From positions 62,001-126,000 of the forward strand of contig NZ_NESL01000003.1 of the NCBI RefSeq assembly GCF_003063435.1: a stretch of 64,000 nt of DNA, read 5' to 3'. A program made the translations under genes and the position numbers. The notes under the pieces were generated by a model. That model was not told where the DNA came from. It worked only from the letters and a program-made list of their open reading frames with translations, and searched no databases. Source of the DNA: Limnohabitans sp. 2KL-1. Its GTDB lineage: Bacteria > Pseudomonadota > Gammaproteobacteria > Burkholderiales > Burkholderiaceae_C. Of the stretch, positions 17,515 to 25,594 are shown in pieces (within the stretch, counting starts at the first letter, position 1; the number at the start of each line of letters is the position of its first letter).

Positions 17515-18522
17515 TTAGCCGCCGCGTGCTTTTTTCAGCTCGTCTTGCACGACCTTGATGGCTTCGGCACCGATCGAGTCCTTGTGCTTGTCATACACCG
17601 CGTTGACTTTGGCGCGAATGCGCGTTTGCTCTGCAGCGCTCACTTCGTTGATCTGCATGCCTTTGGCTTTCAGGGCGGCGAGCGACTTGTCACTCATCGC
17701 ACGGTTAGCGGCACGCTGAACTTTCTGACCTTCCATGGCCGCTTCACGCAAGAGCGCTTGCTCTTGCGGATTGAGTTGATCCCAGAGCTTTTTGCTGTAC
17801 AACACCACAAACGGGGTGTAAGCATGGCGCGTGACGCTCAGGTACTTTTGCACCTCATTGAACTTGGATGTTTCGATGGTCACAAAGGGATTTTCCTGGC
17901 CGTCGATGGTTTTGGTTTCCAGTGCCGTGAACACTTCAGGGAAAGCCATGGGCACCGCGTTGGAGCCCAAGGTCTTGAAGGTGTCCAGGAAGATGTTGTT
18001 TTGCATGACGCGCACTTTGACGCCATCAAAATCTTCCAGCTTGGCCACGGGGCGCTTGCTGTTGGTCAGGTTGCGAAAACCGTTCTCCCAGTAAGACAAA
18101 TTGACCAGGCCCACCGCTTCGAGTTTGGCGTTGAAATACTTGCCAGCAGCGCCATCCAGAACGGCGTCGGCTTCTTTCTCATTGGCAAACAGGAAAGGCA
18201 AGTCAAAAACACCCAGTTCCTTGACGATGCCCACGATGGGCGACGTCGAGGCGCAAACCATCTCCTGAGTGCCCGCACGCAAGGCTTGAATGGCTTGCAT
18301 GTCGCCGCCAGCAGAGCCACCCCAGAAAGACGAAATTTTCATCTTGCCACCGGTTTTGGTCGCCAGAATTTCCTGCATCTTGCGAACCCCCACGCCCACG
18401 GGGTGGTCTTCGTTGATGCCGTTGGTGAATTTGATGTTGCGATCGGCAAACTGTGCCATGGCACCGGTTGCGACCATCAAAGTGCCGGCGATCAGTGTCA
18501 CCAGATTTCTGCGTTTGAACAT
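17515..18522 (-). CDS. TRAP transporter substrate-binding protein (DctP family), second system
   Basis: 335 residues from the ATG at 18522, with GGAG well placed upstream. A Sec signal peptide (about 1-23, cleavage after TGAMA) is followed by the DctP core, with LSYWENGFRNLTNSKRPV and GVKVRVMQNN carrying the carboxylate-binding arginine. It is diverged from the binding protein at 8605-9579, so the two systems likely take different acids. It is encoded after its membrane subunits (Q-M-P order), the reverse of the first system, and is followed by a strong hairpin. The neighbouring dehydratases suggest an aldonate or hexuronate-derived ligand. Confidence 0.92.
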   Translation of the reverse strand: MFKRRNLVTLIAGTLMVATGAMAQFADRNIKFTNGINEDHPVGVGVRKMQEILATKTGGKMKISSFWGGSAGGDMQAIQALRAGTQEMVCASTSPIVGIVKELGVFDLPFLFANEKEADAVLDGAAGKYFNAKLEAVGLVNLSYWENGFRNLTNSKRPVAKLEDFDGVKVRVMQNNIFLDTFKTLGSNAVPMAFPEVFTALETKTIDGQENPFVTIETSKFNEVQKYLSVTRHAYTPFVVLYSKKLWDQLNPQEQALLREAAMEGQKVQRAANRAMSDKSLAALKAKGMQINEVSAAEQTRIRAKVNAVYDKHKDSIGAEAIKVVQDELKKARGG

Positions 18523-18559
18523 GGTTGTCTCCTTCATTGATAAAGCACAGGGTTGAAAA

Positions 18560-19858
18560 TCAGCTCAGCATCCACTTGAGTGGGACCAAGACGATGGGGG
18601 GGAAAGCGATCAGCACAGCCAGCACAGCCAGCTGTGCCAGCAAGAAAGGCATCACGCCTTTGAATGCCGTGTCCATGTTGATGCGGGCCACGCCGCAGAC
18701 CACATTGAGCACGGTGCCCACGGGCGGCGTGATGAGGCCAATGGCGTTGTTCATGATGAACAGCACGCCAAAATACACCGGGTCAATGCCCGCTTGCTTG
18801 ACCAGCGGCATCAGCACAGGCGTGAGGATCAGCACCGTGGGGGTAAAGTCCAGCGCCGTGCCCACCACGACCACCAACAACATCAGGATCACCATCAACA
18901 ACATCTTGTTGTCCATGAAGGGTTCCATGAGCTTGGCCACTTCTGCCGGAATGTTGGCCACGGTGATCAACCAGGCACTGACCATGGCCGCTGCCACCAG
19001 GAACATGATCACGGCCGTGGTCTTGCCTGCCGTCAAGATCAAACCGTAAAGCTTGGTCCACTGCAATTCGCGGTAAACAAATGCGCCGACAGCAAAGCTG
19101 TAAACCGCAGCCACCACAGCCGCCTCGGTGGGCGTAAACACACCGAACTTCATGCCACCAATGATGAACACGGGCAGGCCCAGCGCCAAAGTGCCTTCTC
19201 GGGTGGCGGTCCAGCGTTCACGCATGTTCATGCGGGGGCCGGGCTTCACACCGTCGCGTTTGGCCACCCACCACCAGGCCAGCCCAATCGCGATGCCCAT
19301 CATGACGCCGGGCACGATGCCGGCCAAAAACAACTTGGTGATCGAGACGTTGGCCGCCACACCAAAAATGATGAACCCGATGGAAGGCGGAATCACCGGC
19401 GCGATGATGCCCCCCGCCGCGATCAGACCGGCTGAGCGGCCGACGTCGTAACCGGCCGCACGCATCATCGGGATCAACAAGGCCGCCAAAGCGGCGGTGT
19501 CGGCCACCGCCGAACCCGACAAGGAGGCCATGATGATGGCGGCCATGACCGCGACATAACCCAAACCACCGCGAAAATGACCGACCCAGGCCATGGCCAG
19601 ATTCACGATGCGACGGCTCAAGCCACCGGCATTCATGAATTCACCAGCCAACAGAAAAAATGGCACCGCCAACAAGGGAAAGTTGTCTGCCCCATCGACA
19701 AAGCGCTGCGCCAGAATCTGACTGTCAAAAGCCGGAAGCACGCCCGTTCCGGCCAGATAAGCCATCAAGGACAACCCGCACACCAGCAAGGAATAGGCAA
19801 TGGGCATGCCCAAGGCCATGGCACCCAACAGGCTGAATACAAAAATAGCGATGGTCAT
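18560..19858 (-). CDS. TRAP transporter large permease subunit (DctM family), second system
   Basis: 432 residues with about 12 transmembrane helices. The blocks GADNFPLLAVPFFLLAGEFM, MASLSGSAVADTAALAALLI, GGIIAPVIPPSIGFIIFG and MNNAIGLITPPVGTVLNVVC closely parallel those of the first system, so the two DctM proteins are clear paralogues. A proline-containing insertion (GTGVLPAFDSQ) near residue 38 is one difference. It forms the sodium-coupled transport subunit in the inner membrane. Its ATG overlaps the dctQ stop by 4 bp, and the binding-protein gene follows 37 bp downstream. Confidence 0.95.
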   Translation of the reverse strand: MTIAIFVFSLLGAMALGMPIAYSLLVCGLSLMAYLAGTGVLPAFDSQILAQRFVDGADNFPLLAVPFFLLAGEFMNAGGLSRRIVNLAMAWVGHFRGGLGYVAVMAAIIMASLSGSAVADTAALAALLIPMMRAAGYDVGRSAGLIAAGGIIAPVIPPSIGFIIFGVAANVSITKLFLAGIVPGVMMGIAIGLAWWWVAKRDGVKPGPRMNMRERWTATREGTLALGLPVFIIGGMKFGVFTPTEAAVVAAVYSFAVGAFVYRELQWTKLYGLILTAGKTTAVIMFLVAAAMVSAWLITVANIPAEVAKLMEPFMDNKMLLMVILMLLVVVVGTALDFTPTVLILTPVLMPLVKQAGIDPVYFGVLFIMNNAIGLITPPVGTVLNVVCGVARINMDTAFKGVMPFLLAQLAVLAVLIAFPPIVLVPLKWMLS

Positions 19859-20406
19859 GCGTGGCTCCTGCTGTCCGGGGTTTGGGCGTTGAGGTCCACA
19901 ACGTCCTCGGACTCGACCACCATGATCAGATCCTCTTCTTTGAGCTGGCCCGTCAACAGTTTGTAGAGCTGGTTCACATTCATCACCGACATCACAAAAC
20001 CGACGACATAGCCAATGCCGTAAACCCAGATCATGGAAATGCCCACGACCGTCGAGACATTGGTGACCTGCAGTTCATGCATTTTCCAGGTGCCCAACAG
20101 GAACAACAGATTGCAGCCCAACATCATCACTTCGCTCAGGAAATAGCACAGTTTCTTGCCATTCAAAGACAGGCGCAACACCAGAGTGTCAACCCCCAAA
20201 TGCCCCTTTTCGCGCATGGCCACCATGGCACCGATGTAGGTCAACCAGATGAAGCAGTAACGCGACATCTCGTCTGAAATATCGATGCCGGAGTTAAACC
20301 CGTAGCGCAACACCACATTGCCAAACACCATGATGACCATCGCCACCAGGCAAGCCACCACCAAAAATTCGAGCAGTTTGAAAAAATAATCAATGAGTTT
20401 TTGCAA
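19855..20406 (-). CDS. TRAP transporter small permease subunit (DctQ family), second system
   Basis: 183 residues from a TTG at 20406, chosen because GGGAG lies 6 nt upstream and the paralogue at 9633 begins at the equivalent residue (MQKLIDYFFKLLEF here). Four hydrophobic helices and the signature MVFGNVVLRYGFN are present. It is the small membrane subunit of the second TRAP carrier. The start lies inside the 3' end of the GntR regulator gene (17-bp overlap) and the stop overlaps dctM (ATGA). The rare start codon and the overlap suggest coupling to regulator translation. An upstream in-frame extension exists but carries no family similarity. Confidence 0.88.
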   Translation of the reverse strand: MQKLIDYFFKLLEFLVVACLVAMVIMVFGNVVLRYGFNSGIDISDEMSRYCFIWLTYIGAMVAMREKGHLGVDTLVLRLSLNGKKLCYFLSEVMMLGCNLLFLLGTWKMHELQVTNVSTVVGISMIWVYGIGYVVGFVMSVMNVNQLYKLLTGQLKEEDLIMVVESEDVVDLNAQTPDSRSHA

Positions 20407-21199
20407 GTGACACTCCCTTTGTACGGACAGATGATTTGGACGTGGCTCTGGGCTTGGGCTGTGTCTTGATCGGCGTTGCACGCCCGGACACCACGGGCAG
20501 TTTTTTGCGCGACGCCAAGACCTGGTCAATGTCCTCGCTGGCCCCTTCGATCAAGACCATGATGGCGCGCTCGGCCTTGGTCGGCTCATGGGCAATGACC
20601 GCGTTGAGCACGGCCCGGTGCAGGGGCAAGGAATTTTTGGTGCCATCCTTGATGCGCGTGGAAATTTCAAAACTGGTGCGCAACAAGGCATTGAGCGCCT
20701 TGCTCATCTGGATCAGCATGCGATTGTGCGATGCCTGCAGCAGGCCCTGATGAAAGCGCATGTCATAGGTGACGTAATCGCCCCCTTCTTCCACCGCTTT
20801 TTTCATCCCGGCGTAGGCTTCTTCAATCTGGGCAATGTCATCGGCTGTGGCCCGCTCGGCCGCCAGGCGTACTGCAGCGGGCTCCACCACACGGCGCAGC
20901 TCCTGCAAGTCTTTCAAAAACTCGGGGGTCAGGCCGCATTGCGCCTGCCAGGCCACCACATCGGGGTCAAACCAGTTCCAATGGGCATCGGGCAAGACAC
21001 GCGTGCCCACTTTGGGGCCGGTGAACAACAAGCCCTTGGCCACCAAAGACTTGATGGCCTCGCGCACCACCGTGCGGCTCACACCCAACTCGTCGCACAA
21101 CAGCGGCTCGGGGGGCAAGCTGGCGCCCACCGCATAACGGCCAGACAAGATGGCAACGCCCAATAAATCGAGTGTGTGTCCGTGAAAATTTTTGGTCAT
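20390..21199 (-). CDS. FadR-subfamily GntR transcriptional regulator
   Basis: 269 residues. A winged helix (about 8-70; ELGVSRTVVREAIKSLVAKGLL) is followed by an all-helical FCD effector domain (about 85-225). The acidic and histidine metal ligands are plausibly in DMRFHQGLL and LHRAVLNAV. Members bind sugar acids or other carboxylates and usually repress uptake and catabolism genes. It is the first gene of the minus-strand operon and divergent from the dehydratase/DenD-like pair. The 195-bp gap carries a TCGTCATACGA inverted repeat that fits the FadR-type TnGTnnnACnA core. The Lys/Arg/Ser-rich tail of about 35 residues overlaps the dctQ start and is probably disordered. Confidence 0.9.
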   Translation of the reverse strand: MTKNFHGHTLDLLGVAILSGRYAVGASLPPEPLLCDELGVSRTVVREAIKSLVAKGLLFTGPKVGTRVLPDAHWNWFDPDVVAWQAQCGLTPEFLKDLQELRRVVEPAAVRLAAERATADDIAQIEEAYAGMKKAVEEGGDYVTYDMRFHQGLLQASHNRMLIQMSKALNALLRTSFEISTRIKDGTKNSLPLHRAVLNAVIAHEPTKAERAIMVLIEGASEDIDQVLASRKKLPVVSGRATPIKTQPKPRATSKSSVRTKGVSLAKTH

Positions 21200-21222
21200 T
21201 GGCGTGCGTTGGCTATGTGCTT

Positions 21223-21232
21223 ATCATATGAT
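21223..21232. promoter_or_regulatory. Palindrome near the gntR start
   Basis: ATCATATGAT is a perfect 10-bp palindrome 24 bp from the regulator start codon. It shares only the outer ATC/GAT with the better repeat at 21335-21351, so it may be a weaker autoregulatory site or part of a promoter. Confidence 0.35.
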
Positions 21233-21334
21233 GATTGAAGTCCTGAGCAGGACTCAGGTAAACCCTAGGATCAGTCATCTTGGCGTCAAGGGTTTGCCCG
21301 AATGTCCCAGGCTTTACAAGACACCCTTGTTTTT

Positions 21335-21351
21335 CTATCGTCATACGATAG
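21335..21351. promoter_or_regulatory. Putative FadR/GntR-type operator
   Basis: CTATCGTCATACGATAG is a 7-3-7 perfect inverted repeat 43 bp upstream of the dehydratase start. Its core TCGTCATACGA fits the TnGTnnnACnA pattern of FadR-subfamily operators. The divergent gene on the other side encodes a regulator of that subfamily. Confidence 0.7.
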
Positions 21352-21394
21352 CATTTTTAAGATTGACCATCGACCACCCCACCGGACCTGAACC

Positions 21395-23143
21395 ATGAGC
21401 GATAAACCTGGCGACACCCCCCGCAAAAAACCCGAAGACCTGCGCAGCCAGCAATGGTTTGGCCGTCAAGACCGCGATGGCTTTGCCTACCGCAGCTGGG
21501 TCAAAGGCAAAGGCGTGCCGCACGACCAGTTCGATGGCCGCCCGGTCATCGGCATCTGCAACACCTTCAGTGAACTCACGCCCTGCAACTCGCATTTCCG
21601 CACACTGGCCGAGCAGGTCAAGATCGGCGTGTACGAGGCCGGTGGCTTCCCGCTCGAGTTTCCCGTGATGTCGCTGGGCGAAACCCTGCTGCGCCCCACC
21701 GCCATGCTGTACCGCAACCTGGCCAGCATGGACGTTGAAGAGTCCATCCGAGGCAACCCGATCGACGGCGTGGTGCTGCTCATGGGCTGCGACAAAACCA
21801 CCCCTTCCTTGCTGATGGGCGCATCGAGCGCGGGCTTGCCCACCATTGGCGTCTCGGGTGGCCCCATGCTGAATGGCAAATGGCGCGGACAAGAATTGGG
21901 CTCGGGCACTGGCGTTTGGAGCATGAGCGAGCAAGTGCGTGCAGGCACCTTGAAACTGCAAGACTTTTTTGAAGCCGAAAGCTGCATGCACCGCAGCCAC
22001 GGCCACTGCATGACCATGGGCACCGCCAGCACCATGGCCAGCATGGTCGAAGCTCTGGGCATAGGCTTGCCGGGCAACGCGGCCTTCCCCGCCGTGGACG
22101 GCCGCCGCAATGTGCTGGCACGCGAGTCCGGTCGGCGCATCGTCGAGATGGTGCACACCGACCAGACCATCAGCCAAGTGCTGACCCGCGAAGCCTTTGA
22201 AAACGCCATCCGCACGCTGGCGGCCATTGGCGGCTCGACCAACGCGGTGATCCACCTGATCGCGATTGCAGGTCGCCTTGGCCTGAAGCTCACCGTGGAC
22301 GATTTCGAGCGCCTGGGCAGCGAGCTGCCTTGCCTGCTCAACTTGCAGCCCTCTGGCGAGCACCTGATGGAAGACTTCTGCTACGCCGGTGGCCTGCCGG
22401 TGGTGATGAAAGAAATCGAGCACTTGCTGCACAAAGACATCGTCACGGTGAGCGGCAAGACCGTGAGCGAGAACATCGCCAGCGCCGTGAACTACGACCC
22501 TCGCGTGATCAAGAAGTTCGACGAGCCTTTCAAGGAAAAAGCCGGCATCGCCATCTTGCGCGGCAACCTGGCCCCGCGTGGTGCCGTCATCAAGCCCAGC
22601 GCTGCCACGCCTGCGCTGATGGTGCACACCGGCCGCGCCGTGGTGTTTGAAGACAGCAACGACTTCCACAAACGCATCGACGACGAGAACCTGGACGTCG
22701 ATGAAAACTGCATTTTGGTTTTGAAGAACTGCGGCCCCAAGGGTTACCCCGGCATGGCCGAAGTGGGCAACATGCCGCTGCCACCCAAGGTGCTGCGCAA
22801 AGGCATCACCGACATGGTGCGCATCTCGGACGCCCGCATGAGCGGCACGGCCTACGGCACCGTGGTGCTGCACACCACACCCGAAGCGGCGGCTGGCGGC
22901 CCGCTGGCCGTGGTGCAAAACGGCGACATGATTGAACTCAACGTGCCCGAGCGCAAATTGCAGCTGCTCATCAGCGACGAAGAACTGGCCAAGCGCATGG
23001 CGCAATGGACAAAACCGGAGCCCGCCATGCAGTCGGGCTACTGGAAGCTCTACATCGACCATGTGCTGCAAGCCGACGAAGGTGCGGACATGGACTTTCT
23101 GGTCGGCCAACGCGGCGCGGCCGTGCCCAAAGACAACCACTGA
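21395..23143 (+). CDS. IlvD/Edd-family aldonate dehydratase (L-arabinonate dehydratase-like)
   Basis: 582 residues. The sequence follows the sugar-acid branch of the IlvD/Edd family, closest in my memory to L-arabinonate dehydratase (ArDHT): SQQWFG near the N-terminus, [2Fe-2S] cysteines Cys64 (TPCN), Cys132 (MGCDKTTPS) and Cys205 (HGHC), and the C-terminal SDARMSGTAYGTVVLH block. These enzymes use an Fe-S cluster and magnesium to make 2-keto-3-deoxy acids from L-arabinonate, D-fuconate, D-galactonate or D-xylonate. It is divergent from the FadR-type regulator and precedes a DenD-like dehydrogenase by 15 bp. Substrate choice is unknown; the true Edd is at 33888-35729. Confidence 0.87.
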   Translation: MSDKPGDTPRKKPEDLRSQQWFGRQDRDGFAYRSWVKGKGVPHDQFDGRPVIGICNTFSELTPCNSHFRTLAEQVKIGVYEAGGFPLEFPVMSLGETLLRPTAMLYRNLASMDVEESIRGNPIDGVVLLMGCDKTTPSLLMGASSAGLPTIGVSGGPMLNGKWRGQELGSGTGVWSMSEQVRAGTLKLQDFFEAESCMHRSHGHCMTMGTASTMASMVEALGIGLPGNAAFPAVDGRRNVLARESGRRIVEMVHTDQTISQVLTREAFENAIRTLAAIGGSTNAVIHLIAIAGRLGLKLTVDDFERLGSELPCLLNLQPSGEHLMEDFCYAGGLPVVMKEIEHLLHKDIVTVSGKTVSENIASAVNYDPRVIKKFDEPFKEKAGIAILRGNLAPRGAVIKPSAATPALMVHTGRAVVFEDSNDFHKRIDDENLDVDENCILVLKNCGPKGYPGMAEVGNMPLPPKVLRKGITDMVRISDARMSGTAYGTVVLHTTPEAAAGGPLAVVQNGDMIELNVPERKLQLLISDEELAKRMAQWTKPEPAMQSGYWKLYIDHVLQADEGADMDFLVGQRGAAVPKDNH

Positions 23144-23158
23144 TTCACGGAGAAAAAC

Positions 23159-24163
23159 ATGCGCATTTTGATCACCGGCGGTGCCGGATTTTTGGGTGCA
23201 CGACTGGCCCGCGAGATTCTGAAACGCGGTCAGCTCAATGGCCAAAGCGTGAGCGAATTGGTGATTGCCGACCTGTTCCCCGCCCCCGCAGACCTGCTGG
23301 CCGACCCCCGCGTGCAGGGCCATGCCGGCCCCATGCTGGAACAAGGTGATTTGTTCAAGAGCGGCTTTGATGGCGTGTTCCATTTGGCTTCGGCCGTGTC
23401 GGGCGAATGCGAGCTGGACTTTGACCTGGGCCTGCGCTCCAACGTGGACAGCAGCCGCTTGCTGCTCGACAGCATCCGTGCTTCGGGCAAAGTTTCACGG
23501 CTGGTGTTTGCCAGCTCGGTCGCGGTGTTCGGACCCGACGCGGCCAACCCCATGCCCGCGCTGGTGGCCGACAACAGCTTGCCCACGCCACAAACCTCTT
23601 ACGGCACCCACAAGCTGATGATCGAGCACATGGTGGCCGACTACACCCGCAAGGGCTACATCGATGGCCGCGCCGCCCGCCTGATGACGGTGGCCGTGCG
23701 CCCCGGCAAGCCCAATGGCGCCGCGTCTTCGTTTTTCAGCGGCATCATCCGCGAACCGCTGGCAGGCACCGCCACCACTTGCCCGGTGGACGCTACCGTG
23801 TCACACCCCATCTCTTCGCCCGGCAATACCGTGCATGGCTTGATCACCGTGTTCGAAGCCAGCCGCGAGGCCATCGGTGGCCGCATGGCACTGAACCTGC
23901 CGGGCCTGAATGTGAAGGTGAGCGACATGCTGGCCGCCCTTGAAAAAGTCGCTGGTCCTGCGGTGCGCGCTCGCGTGACGTTCGAGAAAGACGAACGCAT
24001 CGCTGGCATCGTGGACAACTGGGCCAAAGGCTGCACGTTTGAGCGTGCGCACGCCTTGGGACTGCGTGCCGACGCCAGCTTCGAGGCCATCATCGCGCAG
24101 TACATCGAAGACTGCAAAACCCGGCCCGGCTATCCGGCCGAAGCCCTGAACGGCCTGAAGTGA
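23159..24163 (+). CDS. DenD-like NAD-dependent epimerase/dehydrogenase (SDR extended family)
   Basis: 334 residues. The NAD motif GGAGFLG (7-13), FASSVAVFG and the YGTHK catalytic pair (Tyr and Lys about 149-153) define the extended SDR family. The tail and the internal VRPGKPNGAASSFFSG stretch resemble D-erythronate dehydrogenase (DenD) and related enzymes annotated as nucleoside-diphosphate-sugar epimerases. It would oxidise a free sugar acid rather than a nucleotide sugar. It is co-transcribed with the aldonate dehydratase upstream, so it may act in the same route or on a C4 acid. The family is sure, the substrate is not. Confidence 0.75.
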   Translation: MRILITGGAGFLGARLAREILKRGQLNGQSVSELVIADLFPAPADLLADPRVQGHAGPMLEQGDLFKSGFDGVFHLASAVSGECELDFDLGLRSNVDSSRLLLDSIRASGKVSRLVFASSVAVFGPDAANPMPALVADNSLPTPQTSYGTHKLMIEHMVADYTRKGYIDGRAARLMTVAVRPGKPNGAASSFFSGIIREPLAGTATTCPVDATVSHPISSPGNTVHGLITVFEASREAIGGRMALNLPGLNVKVSDMLAALEKVAGPAVRARVTFEKDERIAGIVDNWAKGCTFERAHALGLRADASFEAIIAQYIEDCKTRPGYPAEALNGLK

Positions 24164-24166
24164 GCA

Positions 24167-24198
24167 CAAGGGCCGCGTCCAGAATGGTGCGGCCCTTG
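24167..24198. terminator. Hairpin between convergent genes
   Basis: A perfect 10-bp stem CAAGGGCCGC/GCGGCCCTTG with a 12-nt loop follows the DenD-like gene. There is no T run, so it is a weak terminator or an RNA-stabilising structure. Confidence 0.5.
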
Positions 24199-24209
24199 AT
24201 AAGCCCGAT

Positions 24210-25505
24210 TCAAAAATGCGTGCTGATCGCTCCGCTGATGCGGCCATCGTCTTCGATGACCGCCATCCAGCGCCATTTGTCAAAGGTGGTGCAAGGGTGC
24301 GAAATGCCCAGCGCCACCCTGTCCCCCACCTGCGGCCAGACACCCTCGGCATCAAACACCATGTGCGCATGCTGATCGCTCAGCGCCTTGACTTTCCAGG
24401 ACTCGGGCGTGGCCTGCATCGCATCGGCACCGCTTTGCCCCCGCGCCGCCCAGCGCACCGGCATCGGCATGCACTGATCAAACGACAGATCGCGCCGACC
24501 CGCACTCAAAATGGCCAGCCCCGCCTCGGGCACCGACTGCACCTTGGCCCAGACCTCCAGCGCGGGCAACAGCGATGCGCTCAAGCCCTCACGCGCCTCC
24601 ACCAGCTTCAGATAACGGGCGTAGTTCCAGTGGTCATGCGTCACATAGCAACCCGAACGCAACACACCTTGCACCCGGCGGCTTTTGACCTGCAGCTTGA
24701 GCATCGGTATCACCAAATCGAACACCGCCGAGCCGCCCGCCGACAGCAAGACCTCGTCACCTCCCCACAGGCTCTGCGCATCCAACTGTTGCACCAAGGC
24801 CTGCACGCTGCGCACCAGGGCACTCACTGCCTCAATGTCGTGGGCGCTGTCGCAGCGGCCCAGGCCGCCTTCGTAACACTCCACCCCGCCCAAAGACGCC
24901 ACGGGCGACGCGGCGATGGCCTGCGCCAAGGCCAGGGCCTGTTCGTGCGTGCGGCAACCGGTGCGGTAACCGGCAATGCCCAGCTCCAGCAGCACGTCCC
25001 AGCATCGGGCATTGCCCCGCCGTGCTCCCCAATCGGCCAGCACATCCAGCTGCGCCAGCGAATCGACCAGAAACCACACCCGCGCTTGCGGGTGTTGGCG
25101 CAGCAAAACATCCAGCCCATCCAGATCGGCATCGGACACCAGCTGGTTGGCGATGATGGCGCGCTGCGCCCCAGCGGCCAGCCCCACGCGCAACTGGTGC
25201 ACGTTGGCAAACGTCAGGCCCCAGGCACCCGCCTGCAACTGCATACGAAACAACTCGGGCGACATGGTGGTCTTGCCGTGCGGGGCCAGGGCCACGCCTT
25301 TTCGCTGCACAAAGTCCTGCATCCAGGCCAGGTTGTGCGCCAAGGCCGGGCGGCGCAGCACGGCCGCTGGGTAGGCCAGCGCGTCATCCAGCAGGTGCCA
25401 GCCACGCTGGCCCAACTCGGACACGTCGCAGGGCTGCGCCGCCAGGGGATAGCCCTTGCAACTCGCATCCAGTACAAAACCACTTTCCATTTTTTTGATC
25501 AACAT
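24210..25505 (-). CDS. PLP-dependent amino acid deaminase/D-threonine aldolase-like protein
   Basis: 431 residues from the ATG at 25505, with GGGAG 9 nt upstream. The N-terminal alanine-racemase-like barrel has the probable PLP lysine Lys78 in APHGKTTMSP. The C-terminal domain ends with a histidine/cysteine metal motif (GISHPCTTFDKW), the arrangement of D-serine dehydratase (DSD1) and D-threonine aldolase. It would deaminate or cleave a D-hydroxy amino acid. It is divergent from the KDG kinase operon across 89 bp and convergent with the DenD-like gene. An amino-acid enzyme is unexpected amid sugar-acid genes; 2-amino sugar acids are one possible link, offered only as speculation. Confidence 0.78.
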   Translation of the reverse strand: MLIKKMESGFVLDASCKGYPLAAQPCDVSELGQRGWHLLDDALAYPAAVLRRPALAHNLAWMQDFVQRKGVALAPHGKTTMSPELFRMQLQAGAWGLTFANVHQLRVGLAAGAQRAIIANQLVSDADLDGLDVLLRQHPQARVWFLVDSLAQLDVLADWGARRGNARCWDVLLELGIAGYRTGCRTHEQALALAQAIAASPVASLGGVECYEGGLGRCDSAHDIEAVSALVRSVQALVQQLDAQSLWGGDEVLLSAGGSAVFDLVIPMLKLQVKSRRVQGVLRSGCYVTHDHWNYARYLKLVEAREGLSASLLPALEVWAKVQSVPEAGLAILSAGRRDLSFDQCMPMPVRWAARGQSGADAMQATPESWKVKALSDQHAHMVFDAEGVWPQVGDRVALGISHPCTTFDKWRWMAVIEDDGRISGAISTHF

Positions 25506-25594
25506 GCTCTGGGTCTCCCATTTTTCAAACGTGACGGTGCCTGTTGGGCGGTGATTTTCCCACCTCAACCAGAGCCCCATCGGACTTTTTTGAC

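Noticed and set aside
21341..23383. Long open frame antisense to the aldonate dehydratase (about 680 codons)
   Set aside because: The product is His/Ala/Gly/Val-rich with no domain. GC-rich third positions of the real gene keep the opposite frame open. The plus-strand gene has all family motifs.
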